This document shows positions 11,432 to 21,978 of a stretch of DNA of 64,000 bases, in pieces. A program made the position numbers and the translations under genes. The DNA comes from Psychrobacter urativorans (GTDB lineage Bacteria > Pseudomonadota > Gammaproteobacteria > Pseudomonadales > Moraxellaceae), in contig NZ_CAJHBT010000011.1 of assembly GCF_904846675.1 (NCBI RefSeq), positions 1-64,000 of the forward strand, given 5' to 3'. A model generated the notes under the pieces. The model saw nothing but the letters and a program-made list of their open reading frames with translations. It was not told the DNA's origin and did not search any database. Each line of letters begins with the position of its first letter. Position 1 is the stretch's first letter.

Positions 11432-11950
11432 TTATTTAGGGGCAAGCAAGCGGTTAAAGGCCCAAATGCCTATGCGCGAACTGACCAAAGTAAGCACCAA
11501 TATCATGACCAGCGCACTGAGTAGCGGTAACGGCTGCTGCACTGTCATCTCAATTAATACCTCACGATCGATGGCATCAAAGAGCAATAACCAGAGACCC
11601 AAGAAGTAAGTGGCGGTCAGTAACCAGACGACAGCGACACTGCCTATCGTCAAACGGTTCATCTCGCTGCGGTTTAGGACCCGACGTTGACGCTTGATGA
11701 ATTTATGTACCGCGATATAAGCACCGACCAAAATAGATAACACAGTCACCAACTGTGAGCTTAGTGCCACTTTGGTTTGAATCATCATAAATACGGCGCT
11801 GGCAAGAATATAACCGATCGCAAAAAAGCCTACGTACCGCGTTACGGTTGTTTTTAGCAGCGGTTTGGCACCTTTCAATGGCGCATTGTGTTTACTAAGT
11901 TTAGGTGTCGTACGTAGCATAATCTTACCTATAAAAGGGTGGGTCATCAT
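11432..11950 (-). CDS. Four-helix membrane protein, possibly ABZJ_00895 family
   Basis: 172 residues with four predicted membrane segments: FFAIGYILASAVFMMIQT, VTVLSILVGAYIAVHKFI, IGSVAVVWLLTATYFLGL and PLLSALVMILVLTLVSSRIG. Between helices 2 and 3 is a basic loop (KRQRRVLNRSEMNRL). The pattern recalls the ABZJ_00895 family of small Moraxellaceae membrane proteins, but this is from memory of the pattern and is uncertain. An internal ATG at 11920 could be the true start. Function is unknown. Confidence 0.7.
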   Translation of the reverse strand: MMTHPFIGKIMLRTTPKLSKHNAPLKGAKPLLKTTVTRYVGFFAIGYILASAVFMMIQTKVALSSQLVTVLSILVGAYIAVHKFIKRQRRVLNRSEMNRLTIGSVAVVWLLTATYFLGLWLLLFDAIDREVLIEMTVQQPLPLLSALVMILVLTLVSSRIGIWAFNRLLAPK

Positions 11951-12023
11951 TTAGCATATTGATTTATTTTATAAGCTTAAAATGGTTAATACAGTGAAAT
12001 AAATCGATATTAAAAACGGTATA

Positions 12024-13955
12024 TTATTGCTGCGCGGTCCAGTCCAGCATGGCGTCCAATACCGGTCTTGCAGTATAAGAGTTTAAGCTTTGCTCGGTAT
12101 TAATCAGTCCGACCACGGTATAGTCTTGACCTGATTGGCCTTTGACATAACCTGCCATCGAGGTGACATTATCCAACGTACCGGTTTTTATCCATGCACG
12201 CCCAATAGCAGAGGATTCTGGCAAGCGCTTGCTATGAGCAGAAATTGTGCCACTCACCCCAGCGATACCCAGCGAGTCGACATAAGCGCCAAAGCTTGGG
12301 TGGCTATAAGCGTAAGTTAATAACTCGCTTAAGTTCGCTGCGCTAATGGTACAGTCACGGCACAGCCCTGAACCATTGGTCAAATACGGCGGCCGGGTAG
12401 TCAGATGCGTCTGCCACCACTGGTTAATACTTTGTAGTGCAGTTGGATAATCAGTCGATTTTGGTGTACCAAATTGATAAAGGCTGGTCGCGCCTTTTGT
12501 ATTGGAATCTGCTATATTGGTTTTATTATAAGCACTTATTGATAATGCCACTTGCTCCGTCATCACATTGTTAGAGAAGTGGTTAATATCATAAATTTGT
12601 TGAGTCAAATTAAGAGACGGATAACTGACAATCGGTAGCGCCGACACAGACAATGCCGCTAAACCGAGCTTAGGGTATGTATTTTTGCCAGTTTTTTTAT
12701 AAGAGTTATGAGGGTTATAAGGCGTCTCTTGTGCAATGACTTGACCGCTTAGCGTATTGCCCATCTGTTGCCATTTTGCGGCAACTGCACGCGCGGCAAA
12801 GTCTTTAGCGTCAGGATAAGCGATATAAAATACATGCTCCCCGCAGCCATCTGGTAGATTAGCATTGAGGACTAATTTATCCGTTTGCCACTGCGGCGAG
12901 AGGCTATATCTAGCTTGCGAACAAGGGGCTGCACGAGTATTCACCACACTAGGCAATTGATAATTTGCCAGCTGCGGGGTGTATGTCAGCTGCGCTTGTT
13001 CATTATCTAGTGGATAACTTTGAATGCCTATGCTACTAAAGTTGACCAAAAAACCATCTGGACTGGCGTTGTAAGGACGTAGTGGCGCGTTATCAAAAGC
13101 AGAAGGATCTTTGCTAACATTTTTAAAGACAGCACTATCGACGATAATATCACCATCAATATGACGGATGCCTGTTTTTTGTACTTGATAAAGCAATTGC
13201 TGCAGACGCTGATGAGTCATTTTTGGGTCGCCACTTCCCTGAATAATCAGATCACCATGCAGACGGTGACCAATGATAATGCCCGAATGATAGACCCGCG
13301 TGTGCCAAACAAAGTCAGCGCCTAAAGTATCAAGGGCAATAAAACTGGGCACAAGTTTCATGGTGCTGGCAGGTGTGCGCGCTACATTAGGTTGATGGTT
13401 AACTAGGGGCTGGTGGATTTTCAGAGGGCCTATCGTGGGTGTTATAGTTAGGGTATCAGTCGCGCCAAAACCATCATTCTTTTGAGCCTTATTTCGGCTA
13501 TTATTTTCATTATTACTAACAGTGTCAGGCTTTGATACAGGTTTACTGGGTAATACGGTAGGGGTGTTCTCTAGGCTTTGGTAGGTATAAGCATCATCGG
13601 TATAATTATGTAGCGCCCGTTCTTGCTGGACGATTTCTTGCTTGCTGACAGTGATAGGAGCGGTTTGGTTGGCTACGCTTTTTTTATTAGCATCATCGCT
13701 GTCAATAACTTGTACTATCTGCGGTAGACGACTGGCATTTTTAGTACCGACTGGAGTAATAATAATACTGATATTAGCGGCGCTCAAATCGGCGCGATTA
13801 AGAGCAGTTTGAATTTCTTTCGGCAATGCGGCTTGTACACCGATTGGTATTACAATTTGTACTAAAAGTGCAGATGCAATCAGCAGCTTAAGTTTCAAGC
13901 GCTTGGGCAGTGGTCTATGAGAGTGACCTAATAGCCGCGCCTTTACAGAAAGCAT
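12024..13955 (-). CDS. dacB: D-alanyl-D-alanine carboxypeptidase/endopeptidase (PBP4 type)
   Basis: A periplasmic class C penicillin-binding protein that trims or opens peptidoglycan cross-links. The serine motif SxxK is in TPASTMKLVPSF. The SxN motif appears as FSNNVMTEQ, and the KTG motif as WIKTGTLDNVTSMAGYVKG. The ATG at 13955 gives a signal peptide with a basic start (RPLPKRLKLK), a hydrophobic LLIASALLVQIVIPIG and a VQA cleavage site. Upstream in-frame starts at 14009 (ATG) and 14033 (TTG) would give an unusually long n-region. A Ser/Asn-rich insert follows the first quarter of the protein. Confidence 0.92.
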   Translation of the reverse strand: MLSVKARLLGHSHRPLPKRLKLKLLIASALLVQIVIPIGVQAALPKEIQTALNRADLSAANISIIITPVGTKNASRLPQIVQVIDSDDANKKSVANQTAPITVSKQEIVQQERALHNYTDDAYTYQSLENTPTVLPSKPVSKPDTVSNNENNSRNKAQKNDGFGATDTLTITPTIGPLKIHQPLVNHQPNVARTPASTMKLVPSFIALDTLGADFVWHTRVYHSGIIIGHRLHGDLIIQGSGDPKMTHQRLQQLLYQVQKTGIRHIDGDIIVDSAVFKNVSKDPSAFDNAPLRPYNASPDGFLVNFSSIGIQSYPLDNEQAQLTYTPQLANYQLPSVVNTRAAPCSQARYSLSPQWQTDKLVLNANLPDGCGEHVFYIAYPDAKDFAARAVAAKWQQMGNTLSGQVIAQETPYNPHNSYKKTGKNTYPKLGLAALSVSALPIVSYPSLNLTQQIYDINHFSNNVMTEQVALSISAYNKTNIADSNTKGATSLYQFGTPKSTDYPTALQSINQWWQTHLTTRPPYLTNGSGLCRDCTISAANLSELLTYAYSHPSFGAYVDSLGIAGVSGTISAHSKRLPESSAIGRAWIKTGTLDNVTSMAGYVKGQSGQDYTVVGLINTEQSLNSYTARPVLDAMLDWTAQQ

Positions 13956-14082
13956 TACTGTATTACCGCTTAACAAGCGATAGTGATGAGGTTTAAAAAT
14001 GGGGGGCATGAGTAATATATTGTCAGGTGGCAAAAACCGCCTATAGTAACATGAGTTGCTATTTTCGCGTAGAAACTAAACA

Positions 14083-14688
14083 TCAGCGCACATGCAAAAA
14101 AGCCATTGCCGTCATTACTGCGTCATTATAAGCATCATGAGTACCCAGTTCAGGGATATTGTAATGCGCTAAGATGTTGGTTAAATGCTGCGACTGGTTG
14201 AGAATACCTTGCGTGCGGTCGCCCATTCGCCGACTGTATAAATGGCGCACATCGATTACTTTATTAGGGAGCGATGTACCCATATAGCGCTTGACCAAAG
14301 GATTCAAAAACGCGGTATCAATCTGCGGACAGAACCCAACTATTGGACGATTATTAATAAAGGGCAGCAGTAACGCCAGCATCTCATCATAGCTGATACC
14401 GTGCTCAACATCGGCAGTACGCAGCCCATGAATGACAATCGTATCGCGGTCGGGCATCACCGGTGGCCTGCAAACTAAATGTAGACCATTACCAGTATCG
14501 ATAGTATTGCCATTCACATGGATGGCTGCTACCGACAGTAGATGATGCTTGCGCGGATTCAGTCCGGTCATCTCACAATCGATCGCTACCCACTGTCCAG
14601 CCGTTGGCGGCTCAAACATGGATGCCAGCTCAGGACGCTGTAATTGCGTCTTTTGCCATGAGGAGGATAATTGTTTAAGCCAGCTCAT
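14083..14688 (-). CDS. DEDD-family 3'-5' exonuclease
   Basis: A 201-residue RNase T/DnaQ-type exonuclease. Exo I is VAIDCEMTGLNP (D and E ligands). Exo II is near RPIVGFCPQIDTAFLNPLV, and Exo III is LGTHDAYNDAVMTAMAF (HxxxxD). It lacks the beta-clamp and HOT-domain features of a main Pol III epsilon subunit, so it is probably a repair or RNA-processing nuclease. It lies 52 bases downstream of a CBS/DUF294 protein on the same strand. Such exonuclease plus DUF294 pairs are common neighbours and suggest an operon. Confidence 0.85.
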   Translation of the reverse strand: MSWLKQLSSSWQKTQLQRPELASMFEPPTAGQWVAIDCEMTGLNPRKHHLLSVAAIHVNGNTIDTGNGLHLVCRPPVMPDRDTIVIHGLRTADVEHGISYDEMLALLLPFINNRPIVGFCPQIDTAFLNPLVKRYMGTSLPNKVIDVRHLYSRRMGDRTQGILNQSQHLTNILAHYNIPELGTHDAYNDAVMTAMAFLHVR

Positions 14689-14740
14689 GAGTCACTCCAT
14701 AAGACGTGTTATAAAATATCCTAACCCACTTATGAGTCAT

Positions 14741-16675
14741 CTACGGCACCTCTAACTGATAGTGTTGCCGCAACTGTGCTTTAAAGCTCTTGACCACTGC
14801 CAAGCATTCTTTTAAGACGTCACGCTCAAGCGCCGACAAGGTAGTAGGGTCAACTTGATGCGCATATTTGTCGGCTGTGGATAGAGCTACGGCCAAGCGC
14901 TGCGCCATAAAAAACTCTAACGCTTCACCTAAAGTATCGGCACGTTCTTGGGTTAAGACTTGTATTTGTACGAGGGCTTTTAGCCGGTCTTTGGTACTGG
15001 GAACTTGCAAAATATCATTCTCTAGCGCTAATGCGCGGATGCCGTGGACTAATGGAAAAAGCCCTGCTTTTTTGAGGTCGATATCATCTGAGCTGGGCTT
15101 ACCTAACAGTGGTACAAACTTTTGCCACCACTGATTTACCTCACCGAACTGTAAGGCCGCCCGTGCAAACTGACGGACAAACATAGGATCCGAGCGCTGA
15201 TGGGCGGTTTTTAAATGCTCACGGATATGGGTCAATAGTGTCTTATCACCGCAAACGTACTCACCGTCCAATATTGCCGATAGATAAATACTGTGCATGG
15301 GATCGGTGTTCCTAAACCATAAGCTAATTTGTGCTTTGAATGGCTTAAGCGGCTGCCGCCACATGGGATTGGTCATCATAATATTGCCATCACATAACGG
15401 ATAGCCAAGGATTGCCAAATGGTTATTAAAAGTATCTGCAGACTCTGCCAAATCCGGATGCGAAAAGCCATCTCTGATAATAAGGGCATTATCTTGATCC
15501 GTACGCATAATTTGCTCGCCGCGACCTTCTGAGCCCATCACAATCACACAAGTGTTTTTCACTACCTCGTCTGGTACGATAAGTTGCCATAACTTGGTAA
15601 AAACTTGCGCGTTCAGTGTTTGCACCATGCGGCTAACAATACCAATCTTGACGCCATTTTGCTGTTGTGCGCGGATATAACGACCAATCAGCTCCACCGC
15701 TGTATGTAAGCTAGTGAGATCTTTTGCTTGCTCAATTTCGATACTAATCAGTTGCGAGTGATGACCGATATGGGCGAGCATATCGCTTTGCCCCAAGATA
15801 CCTACGACTTTACCATCCGCATCGATAACGGGCAGCCGATGAATACGGTAGCGGGTCATAGTCAACATCGCATCACCGATTTCGTCATCCGCATCAATAG
15901 TATGTAAGTTAAAGCTGGCGTAGTGCTGGCAGGTGGTGGTGGCAGGGTCTTGCTGCTCGCTAACGGCGCGACAAATATCGGAATCGGTCAGAATACCCAG
16001 CGCGCGGTCTGAGCTTAGTGCTTCTGATAAATGACCTGTAGGACGCACCAAAACATGCTTAAGACCCGCCTCAGTCATAGTATGCGCCGCATGGTGTAAG
16101 CTGCTGTCAGCATCAATGATGTGTACTGGTAATAAGGTAGCATCAGTCACGGGCTGGAGCATAATTTGCTGTACTTCTTGCTGGGCGGTATAGCTCGTTG
16201 AACCCGGCCTCAATGCTTGAACTTGCCCGCTGCGCCGCTGTGCCAAAGCCTTTAAACGCTCCGGTAGCTTATCGGATAATAATTGCCGTATTAGATAATT
16301 TTGGGCGCTAATTTTATTCATCGCCGCGCCATCAACTTGTAATAATAACGTATCTTCGTCAGCGCGATATTGATAGCTAGACTGCTGGGTATTTGTTGAG
16401 TCATCATCTTGCGCTTCGGGCAGACGGCGACTGTCAAACCAATCATTACTATTGAGCTGGTCGGAATCCTTACCGCCTAGATAAAAGGCGACGAACTCAC
16501 CATTGAGGGTTTGCTCAATTTGCCCTTTTAATACCACAAAAAAATATTGTAAATCATCAGTCGGCAAGGTTTCATTGGTAGCAAGATAGCGTACTTGGGT
16601 GTGTTTTTTGAGGCTTTGACGCTCAGCGAGACTTAAGACGTCGAATGGCGGCTGGGTAAAATCAAGATGGGGCAT
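14741..16675 (-). CDS. Cyclic-nucleotide-binding/CBS/DUF294 nucleotidyltransferase-like protein
   Basis: A 644-residue multidomain signalling protein. The order is a cNMP-binding-like fold (about residues 10-140), a pair of CBS domains (about 165-300, with LGILTDSDICRAV and VVGILGQSDMLAHIG), and a DUF294 nucleotidyltransferase-like domain. The latter has IVMGSEGRGEQIMRTDQDNALI, matching the GS...DxD pattern of GlnD-like transferases. A C-terminal helical substrate-binding domain follows. Its reaction is unknown. It is probably co-transcribed with the exonuclease downstream. Confidence 0.87.
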   Translation of the reverse strand: MPHLDFTQPPFDVLSLAERQSLKKHTQVRYLATNETLPTDDLQYFFVVLKGQIEQTLNGEFVAFYLGGKDSDQLNSNDWFDSRRLPEAQDDDSTNTQQSSYQYRADEDTLLLQVDGAAMNKISAQNYLIRQLLSDKLPERLKALAQRRSGQVQALRPGSTSYTAQQEVQQIMLQPVTDATLLPVHIIDADSSLHHAAHTMTEAGLKHVLVRPTGHLSEALSSDRALGILTDSDICRAVSEQQDPATTTCQHYASFNLHTIDADDEIGDAMLTMTRYRIHRLPVIDADGKVVGILGQSDMLAHIGHHSQLISIEIEQAKDLTSLHTAVELIGRYIRAQQQNGVKIGIVSRMVQTLNAQVFTKLWQLIVPDEVVKNTCVIVMGSEGRGEQIMRTDQDNALIIRDGFSHPDLAESADTFNNHLAILGYPLCDGNIMMTNPMWRQPLKPFKAQISLWFRNTDPMHSIYLSAILDGEYVCGDKTLLTHIREHLKTAHQRSDPMFVRQFARAALQFGEVNQWWQKFVPLLGKPSSDDIDLKKAGLFPLVHGIRALALENDILQVPSTKDRLKALVQIQVLTQERADTLGEALEFFMAQRLAVALSTADKYAHQVDPTTLSALERDVLKECLAVVKSFKAQLRQHYQLEVP

Positions 16676-16778
16676 GGCATCATCCTTGATGGCTGTAGCA
16701 ATATCCTTTTACTATAGCATTATTTAAGGGCTCATAGCATTAACGATGTCAGGGATATTTTTTATGCTTTGATTTCAC

Positions 16779-18008
16779 CTAGCTATTTAGCAATTCACGG
16801 ATACGGCTGATGGCTTCGCGGCTTTCTTCCACGCTAGCGACGAGAGCGATGCGTACATAGCCTTGTCCGGGATTGCGACCGTTAACTTCCCGTGATAAAT
16901 AACGACCTGCTAACGCATGGATATTAGCCTGCTCATACAGCGCTTTGACAAAGATTTCATCATCACAGTCGAACTGCTCAGGAACTTTCACCCAAAAGTA
17001 AAATCCCGCCTCTGGCATTCGTAAACCTAACAATGTACCTAACTCAGCCATCCATAGCGTAAATTTCTCTTGATATAACGCTCGATTTTGTGCCACATGC
17101 TTCTCATCTTGCCACGCCGCAATAGAGGCAAGTTGATGTGGAATGGGCATCGCGCAGCCTTGATAGGTGCGGTATCGTAGGTATGATTGTAGGACAGAGG
17201 CGTCCCCCGCGATAAAGCCTGAGCGTAAGCCCGGTAGGTTTGAGCGTTTCGATAACGAATGAAACACCACGCAGTTCTTAAAGCTATCACGGCCAAGGGT
17301 AGCGCAGGCTTGTAATAAGCCAATCGGCGGCTCATCAAAATATAATTCGCTATAACACTCGTCGCTGGCAAGGATAAAACCATAGGTATCTGATAGGCGA
17401 ATAAGAAATTCCCAATCATCCATTGTCATTACCGAACCGGTTGGATTGTTCGGACTACAGATAAATAACAGCTGCGTTTGCGCCCAAACGTCATGGGGCA
17501 CAGCGCGGTAGTCGCCCTTAAAATCATTATCTAAAGTACAGGGCACAAAGTACGGCGTCGCCTGTGCTAGTATGGCTGCGCCTTCATAGATTTGATAAAA
17601 CGGATTGGGCATCACCACTGTCGGCTTGTTATTCTGATGGGTCGTAGATAGTTGCTCAGTGGTTTTACCATGATTTACTACGGCTTGTACAAAGCTAAAA
17701 ATGGCCTCACGGGTACCCATTACTGGCAATACTTCCTTATTGGCATCGACATGATGCAGAAAAAAGCGCCTCTCTAGCCAATGAGCGATGGTTTGGCGCA
17801 GCTCAAAAGTGCCATTAGTGGTGGGATAACGACATAATTTGTCCAAATTTTCTTGCAAGACGTCCAGCACAAAGGCGGGTGGCGCATGTTTTGGCTCACC
17901 AATGCCAAGCTTAATCTCAGAGTAGGTATGGGCTGGCGTACAATCGGCAAGTAAGGTTGCCATCTTAGCGAAAGGATAAGGGTGGAGCTGAGCTAGGTTG
18001 TGATTCAT
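16779..18008 (-). CDS. dapC: Succinyldiaminopimelate aminotransferase
   Basis: A 409-residue PLP-dependent class I/II aminotransferase, best matched to DapC of lysine/meso-diaminopimelate synthesis. Blocks are LHPYPFAKMATLL, KLGIGEPKHAPPAFVLD, FICSPNNPTGSVM and the PLP lysine in VFHSLSKRSNLPGLRSGFIA. The C-terminal arginine block is GYVRIALVAS. It stands upstream of the DUF294/exonuclease genes, separated by about 100 bases. DapC and ArgD-like specificity can overlap; the N-terminal YPFAK pattern supports DapC. Confidence 0.88.
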   Translation of the reverse strand: MNHNLAQLHPYPFAKMATLLADCTPAHTYSEIKLGIGEPKHAPPAFVLDVLQENLDKLCRYPTTNGTFELRQTIAHWLERRFFLHHVDANKEVLPVMGTREAIFSFVQAVVNHGKTTEQLSTTHQNNKPTVVMPNPFYQIYEGAAILAQATPYFVPCTLDNDFKGDYRAVPHDVWAQTQLLFICSPNNPTGSVMTMDDWEFLIRLSDTYGFILASDECYSELYFDEPPIGLLQACATLGRDSFKNCVVFHSLSKRSNLPGLRSGFIAGDASVLQSYLRYRTYQGCAMPIPHQLASIAAWQDEKHVAQNRALYQEKFTLWMAELGTLLGLRMPEAGFYFWVKVPEQFDCDDEIFVKALYEQANIHALAGRYLSREVNGRNPGQGYVRIALVASVEESREAISRIRELLNS

Positions 18009-18464
18009 AATTAGGTTAACTATACTAAGTGAAAGTAAGGAGTGGTAACAATAAGTGACATTGCGTAATTATAATAAAACAGAATATAATACAGCAATAA
18101 CGAAAAATTACATTTAAGCAGTGTAGCATTTCTCTTGTTTTTTGTCCTTTTCTTCTTACGCAGGTATTTATATTGAGGAATGCTCTTAATTTATACATAT
18201 GGATATGCGGATATACGCTGCCATAAATCGAGTTAACCTTGGCTCAATTTTATCCGAAATAGCGTCAGTGGCTGTTTAACACAAGACGTCTAAAGCTAAA
18301 TATTTAATACTAAATTCTCTGTGTATATGCGGCCAATATCATATCTGTAGTGTAGATTCGTGCCCACTTATTATTAACTATCAATAATTGCCTTATAACT
18401 GATAACCATAAATACAATGACCGTTGTGCATTACAGCGTTTTATTATGAGGATGACTGACTGAT
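18009..18464. other. 456-bp intergenic region between divergent genes
   Basis: An AT-rich region between dapC (leftward) and a membrane protein gene (rightward). It must hold both promoters. No gene, RNA or repeat was recognised. Confidence 0.5.
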
Positions 18465-19091
18465 ATGCCTATTTTCTCCAATGATAGTGAGCAGCGTACG
18501 GAATTTTATAAAGAGTTGCAACGTCGCGAGCAGCAATGGTGGCAAGCCCGTCAGCGTCTTATTATGCTCAAAGAGCGGCAGATTTTTTGGTTTGGGGATA
18601 ACAGTCTCATTATGTGGCTGCTTTGGCAACTGGTCAGTTATGTGGTGGTAGCTATTGTGCTGATGTTAGTTAGCAAACTGATCGGTGTGCAGTGGTACCT
18701 ATGGCAGTACATGGCGGTGTTTGGGATACAAACGCTGATTTTTATCGTATTGTTTGCTGCTAAAGGCCGGCTGGCCAATCATCTACAAAATAGTATTGTC
18801 AAAGCAGATTTGGCACGTGAACAAGCGCTGAACGAAATGGTTATCTTAGCTAATGACAGCATTTTTCCTGATATTCATTCGCATACCCCCATCTCGCTAC
18901 AGCAAATTCATGAGCGTTATGAGGCGCAGTTACGTCTAGCAAGCTTGCAGTGTCTATTACAAAAAGAGATTGAGGCCGGACGACTGTTGTTAGCACAGCA
19001 TGAAATAGAGGCGAGAGTTTTACCACCAGAGCTTGCTGACGATGAGCTGCTACCTCACGCCGGTCGTATGATATATAAAAGTGTGATTTAA
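18465..19091 (+). CDS. Hypothetical two-helix membrane protein
   Basis: 208 residues with no family recognised. A charged N-terminus (TEFYKELQRREQQWWQARQR) is followed by two membrane helices, about residues 50-70 (LWQLVSYVVVAIVLMLVSKL) and 78-98 (YMAVFGIQTLIFIVLFAA). A long, probably cytoplasmic alpha-helical tail is rich in Leu, Glu and Gln. GAGGA lies about 14 bases before the ATG, a rather distant SD. It converges with glnD, the stops being 26 bases apart. Confidence 0.78.
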   Translation: MPIFSNDSEQRTEFYKELQRREQQWWQARQRLIMLKERQIFWFGDNSLIMWLLWQLVSYVVVAIVLMLVSKLIGVQWYLWQYMAVFGIQTLIFIVLFAAKGRLANHLQNSIVKADLAREQALNEMVILANDSIFPDIHSHTPISLQQIHERYEAQLRLASLQCLLQKEIEAGRLLLAQHEIEARVLPPELADDELLPHAGRMIYKSVI

Positions 19092-19116
19092 ATTTTTATA
19101 GTTTAAGCACAGCTAT

Positions 19117-21864
19117 TTAACTATAACTGCTGTCTGTACGTATACTGAGACTGGTGGTGAGTGCCGCCTTCAGGGTCTCAAGCCTCAAAGTCGATAGCGG
19201 TTTATCCTGTTGGTCACTGATATAAAACATATCTTCTGCGCGCTCGCCTAAAGTGGTAATGCGCGCCGCATGAACTTCAATCTTCTGTTGCAAAAATACT
19301 TGACCGACTCGCGCTAATAACCCTGGTTGGTCAAGTGTTTGCAGGCTCATGATATGCTGATCTGAGGCTTCATTGAACTCAAAACTAATAATGGTAGGCA
19401 CTTCAAAATGCCTGAGATGACGCGGAATGCGCTTATGCGTAAGCTTCGGCGTCGTTGGGTTTTTAAAGGCATCAACCAGCCGCTGTTTTAGCTCTTGTTG
19501 GCTGTCCTCATCGGCCAATAATGTGCCACTATGATCTAACAATACATAAGAATCTAGGGCAAAGTCGCGAGTTGCTGTGATGATACGCGCATCTAAAACG
19601 TCCAAATTCATTTGATCAAATACCGCCATCGTTACCGCAAATAAATTAGTCTGATTTTGAGTGTAAACAAAGACCTGTACTGCATCAAGTGCCAGCTCCC
19701 GATGCTCGCGCAGGACAATAAGTGGCGTACTCTCAGCGTTAGAGGCGTGGCCAATCGGCGGATGGTTTAGAATGGCTTCAGTATGCCACAAGACGTCTTC
19801 AGCAATCTCTTTTAAGAAGTATTCATCACCTAAATCATCCCACAATTGCAGCACCTCCTCGCGATCCATATGCTGATTGTCAACATTATCCAGCAGGGTC
19901 AATGCTTGTTTACGAGTGGCACTGATCATATCGTGGCGATTGGTTGGGGCATCAATATCCGCGCGTAAGATACGCCGCGTTTGCGCATACAACTGTTTCA
20001 TTAGGGTTGCCCGCCAGCTGTTCCAAAGCTGTGGATTGGTAGCATTCATATCAGCAACGGTTAATACATACAAATGATTAAGATGGGTGACATTGCCTAC
20101 TAAATTTGCAAAATGAGTCACAACCTCAGGGTCGGAGATGTCTTTTTTCTGCGCAGTCTTCGACATTAAAAGATGGTGGCGGGTCAGCCACCCGACTAAC
20201 TGCGCATCGGCGCTACTCATACCATGAGTAAGACAAAACTCAATGGCTTCCGTCTCCCCAAGCTGATTATGATTGCCGCCGCGACCTTTGGCAATATCAT
20301 GGAACATGGCAGCCAACACTAAAATTTCTTTGCGTTCAATACGCTGAAAAATAGCGCTGACTAATGGAAAATCTTCATAATATTGCGCATCAGTAAAGCG
20401 GTGCAATATTCGAATCAAAAATAGCGTATGTGCGTCGACAGTATAACGATGAAATAAGTCGAATTGCATAAGACCGGTGACTTGCGCAAAAGCAGGAATA
20501 TAATTGCCCAATACCCCGTAGCGATTCATCGCACGCAGACGTTGAAACAAATAATTTTGTTCTTTTAAATTGGCCAAAAATAATGCTTGATGCTCAGGGT
20601 TATCACGATAAGTTTGATCAATACCGCGAGCCGCAACCTTTAGGGCGCGTAGCGTTCGGGTGCGTACTTTTTTGATGCCATATTGCCCCATTAATAAAAA
20701 CATCTCTAAAATAGTCTCAGGATGCTGGGCAAAAACCCGATGATGAGCGATGGCAATCTGATCGCCAATTTGATTAAAGTGCGCATTCAGCGGCCGCTTG
20801 GTCGGACGCTCATTATCCGGCAGACTCGGCTCTATAATGGTTTCATAGTAATGGTTGGTCAGCATCTCAGACAGCGTCGATATCTGCATGGCGCAGCGAT
20901 AATAATCACGCATAAAGCGCTCTACCGCCGCATTGGGTATATCATCTGGCTGAGTTTCGTAACCCATGCGTTGGGCTATTTCGCGCTGATAATCGAATAA
21001 CAGCTTGTTTTCATTGCGTCCGGTTAGTTCATGTAAATAATGGCGTATTTGCCATAAGTAGCTTTCGGCGAAGTTTAGCTCATCGAATTCTTTTTCGGTC
21101 AAAAATCCTTGCTGTACCAAGTCATAAAGCTTTCCGACACGAAAATAACGCTTCGTCACCCAACCAATGATATGAATATCGCGCAGACCGCCAGGTGCCG
21201 TTTTAATATTAGGTTCAAGATTAAATTCTGTGGCATTGTGTTGAATATAACGTGCCTTGGCCTCAGCAATCTTAGCCTCAAAAAAGTCGCGCTGTGACCA
21301 GAGCTTATTGACGATTCCATCAGGAATGTTTTGTAATACTTCATTACCAATTAATAAGCGCGTCTCTAATAAGGTACTGGCAACCGTATGATTTTGGGCC
21401 GCTGCCAAGCAATCATCGATACTGCGCACTGCTAACGCCGGCTCCAAACCAATATCCCACAGCATCGCTACTAAGCTATCAATCTTGGCGCTAACTTCTA
21501 CTGCAATATCATTTGGTGCCAGCAACAAAATATCGACATCTGAATATAGCGATAGTTCCCCGCGACCATAACCACCCGTCGCGAACAGCGCTAAATCCGT
21601 TTTGTCCAACTCAAACCAATTGAATAATGCGATAAGCAATTCATCAATTGCACAAGCACGTGCCGCTACCAATTGGCGAATATTGACCCCGCGCTCAAGC
21701 GCCCGACTGATATCGTCATTAATCTGTATCAGCCACTGCGGAAGCCCAAATAGTGATTTTTCCGTGGCGGAGGTGGCATCCAAATCCGTAGTGTTCGAAC
21801 CCTGTCTTGCAGGTAAAGTCGGCAGCGGTGTAAGATAAATGGAGGCGACATCGCATGTGAACAT
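19117..21864 (-). CDS. glnD: Bifunctional PII uridylyltransferase/uridylyl-removing enzyme
   Basis: A 915-residue nitrogen sensor that uridylylates PII at low glutamine and removes UMP at high glutamine. The nucleotidyltransferase domain has FATGGYGRGELSLYSDVDIL near residues 93-112. The HD phosphohydrolase domain has VLAAMFHDIAKGRGGNH. Two C-terminal ACT domains follow (about residues 730-905), with AVTMAVFDQMNLDVLDARI and TLDQPGLLARVGQVFLQ. Length and domain order are standard. Confidence 0.96.
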   Translation of the reverse strand: MFTCDVASIYLTPLPTLPARQGSNTTDLDATSATEKSLFGLPQWLIQINDDISRALERGVNIRQLVAARACAIDELLIALFNWFELDKTDLALFATGGYGRGELSLYSDVDILLLAPNDIAVEVSAKIDSLVAMLWDIGLEPALAVRSIDDCLAAAQNHTVASTLLETRLLIGNEVLQNIPDGIVNKLWSQRDFFEAKIAEAKARYIQHNATEFNLEPNIKTAPGGLRDIHIIGWVTKRYFRVGKLYDLVQQGFLTEKEFDELNFAESYLWQIRHYLHELTGRNENKLLFDYQREIAQRMGYETQPDDIPNAAVERFMRDYYRCAMQISTLSEMLTNHYYETIIEPSLPDNERPTKRPLNAHFNQIGDQIAIAHHRVFAQHPETILEMFLLMGQYGIKKVRTRTLRALKVAARGIDQTYRDNPEHQALFLANLKEQNYLFQRLRAMNRYGVLGNYIPAFAQVTGLMQFDLFHRYTVDAHTLFLIRILHRFTDAQYYEDFPLVSAIFQRIERKEILVLAAMFHDIAKGRGGNHNQLGETEAIEFCLTHGMSSADAQLVGWLTRHHLLMSKTAQKKDISDPEVVTHFANLVGNVTHLNHLYVLTVADMNATNPQLWNSWRATLMKQLYAQTRRILRADIDAPTNRHDMISATRKQALTLLDNVDNQHMDREEVLQLWDDLGDEYFLKEIAEDVLWHTEAILNHPPIGHASNAESTPLIVLREHRELALDAVQVFVYTQNQTNLFAVTMAVFDQMNLDVLDARIITATRDFALDSYVLLDHSGTLLADEDSQQELKQRLVDAFKNPTTPKLTHKRIPRHLRHFEVPTIISFEFNEASDQHIMSLQTLDQPGLLARVGQVFLQQKIEVHAARITTLGERAEDMFYISDQQDKPLSTLRLETLKAALTTSLSIRTDSSYS

Positions 21865-21947
21865 GTGTGTTATCCGATTAAGAGTTTAAAATATGGGTAG
21901 TAAGAAACATGGCTACTAAAAAACACGAGTCATAAAACAAAGGCAAT

Positions 21948-21971
21948 AAAAAGACCGCCTAAGCGATCTTT
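21948..21971 (-). terminator. Terminator after map
   Basis: Read on the minus strand, AAAGATCGC-TTA-GGCGGTCTTT folds as a short hairpin (with wobble/mismatch pairing) and is followed by TTTATT. It begins a few bases after the map stop codon. Confidence 0.75.
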
Positions 21972-21978
21972 CATAATT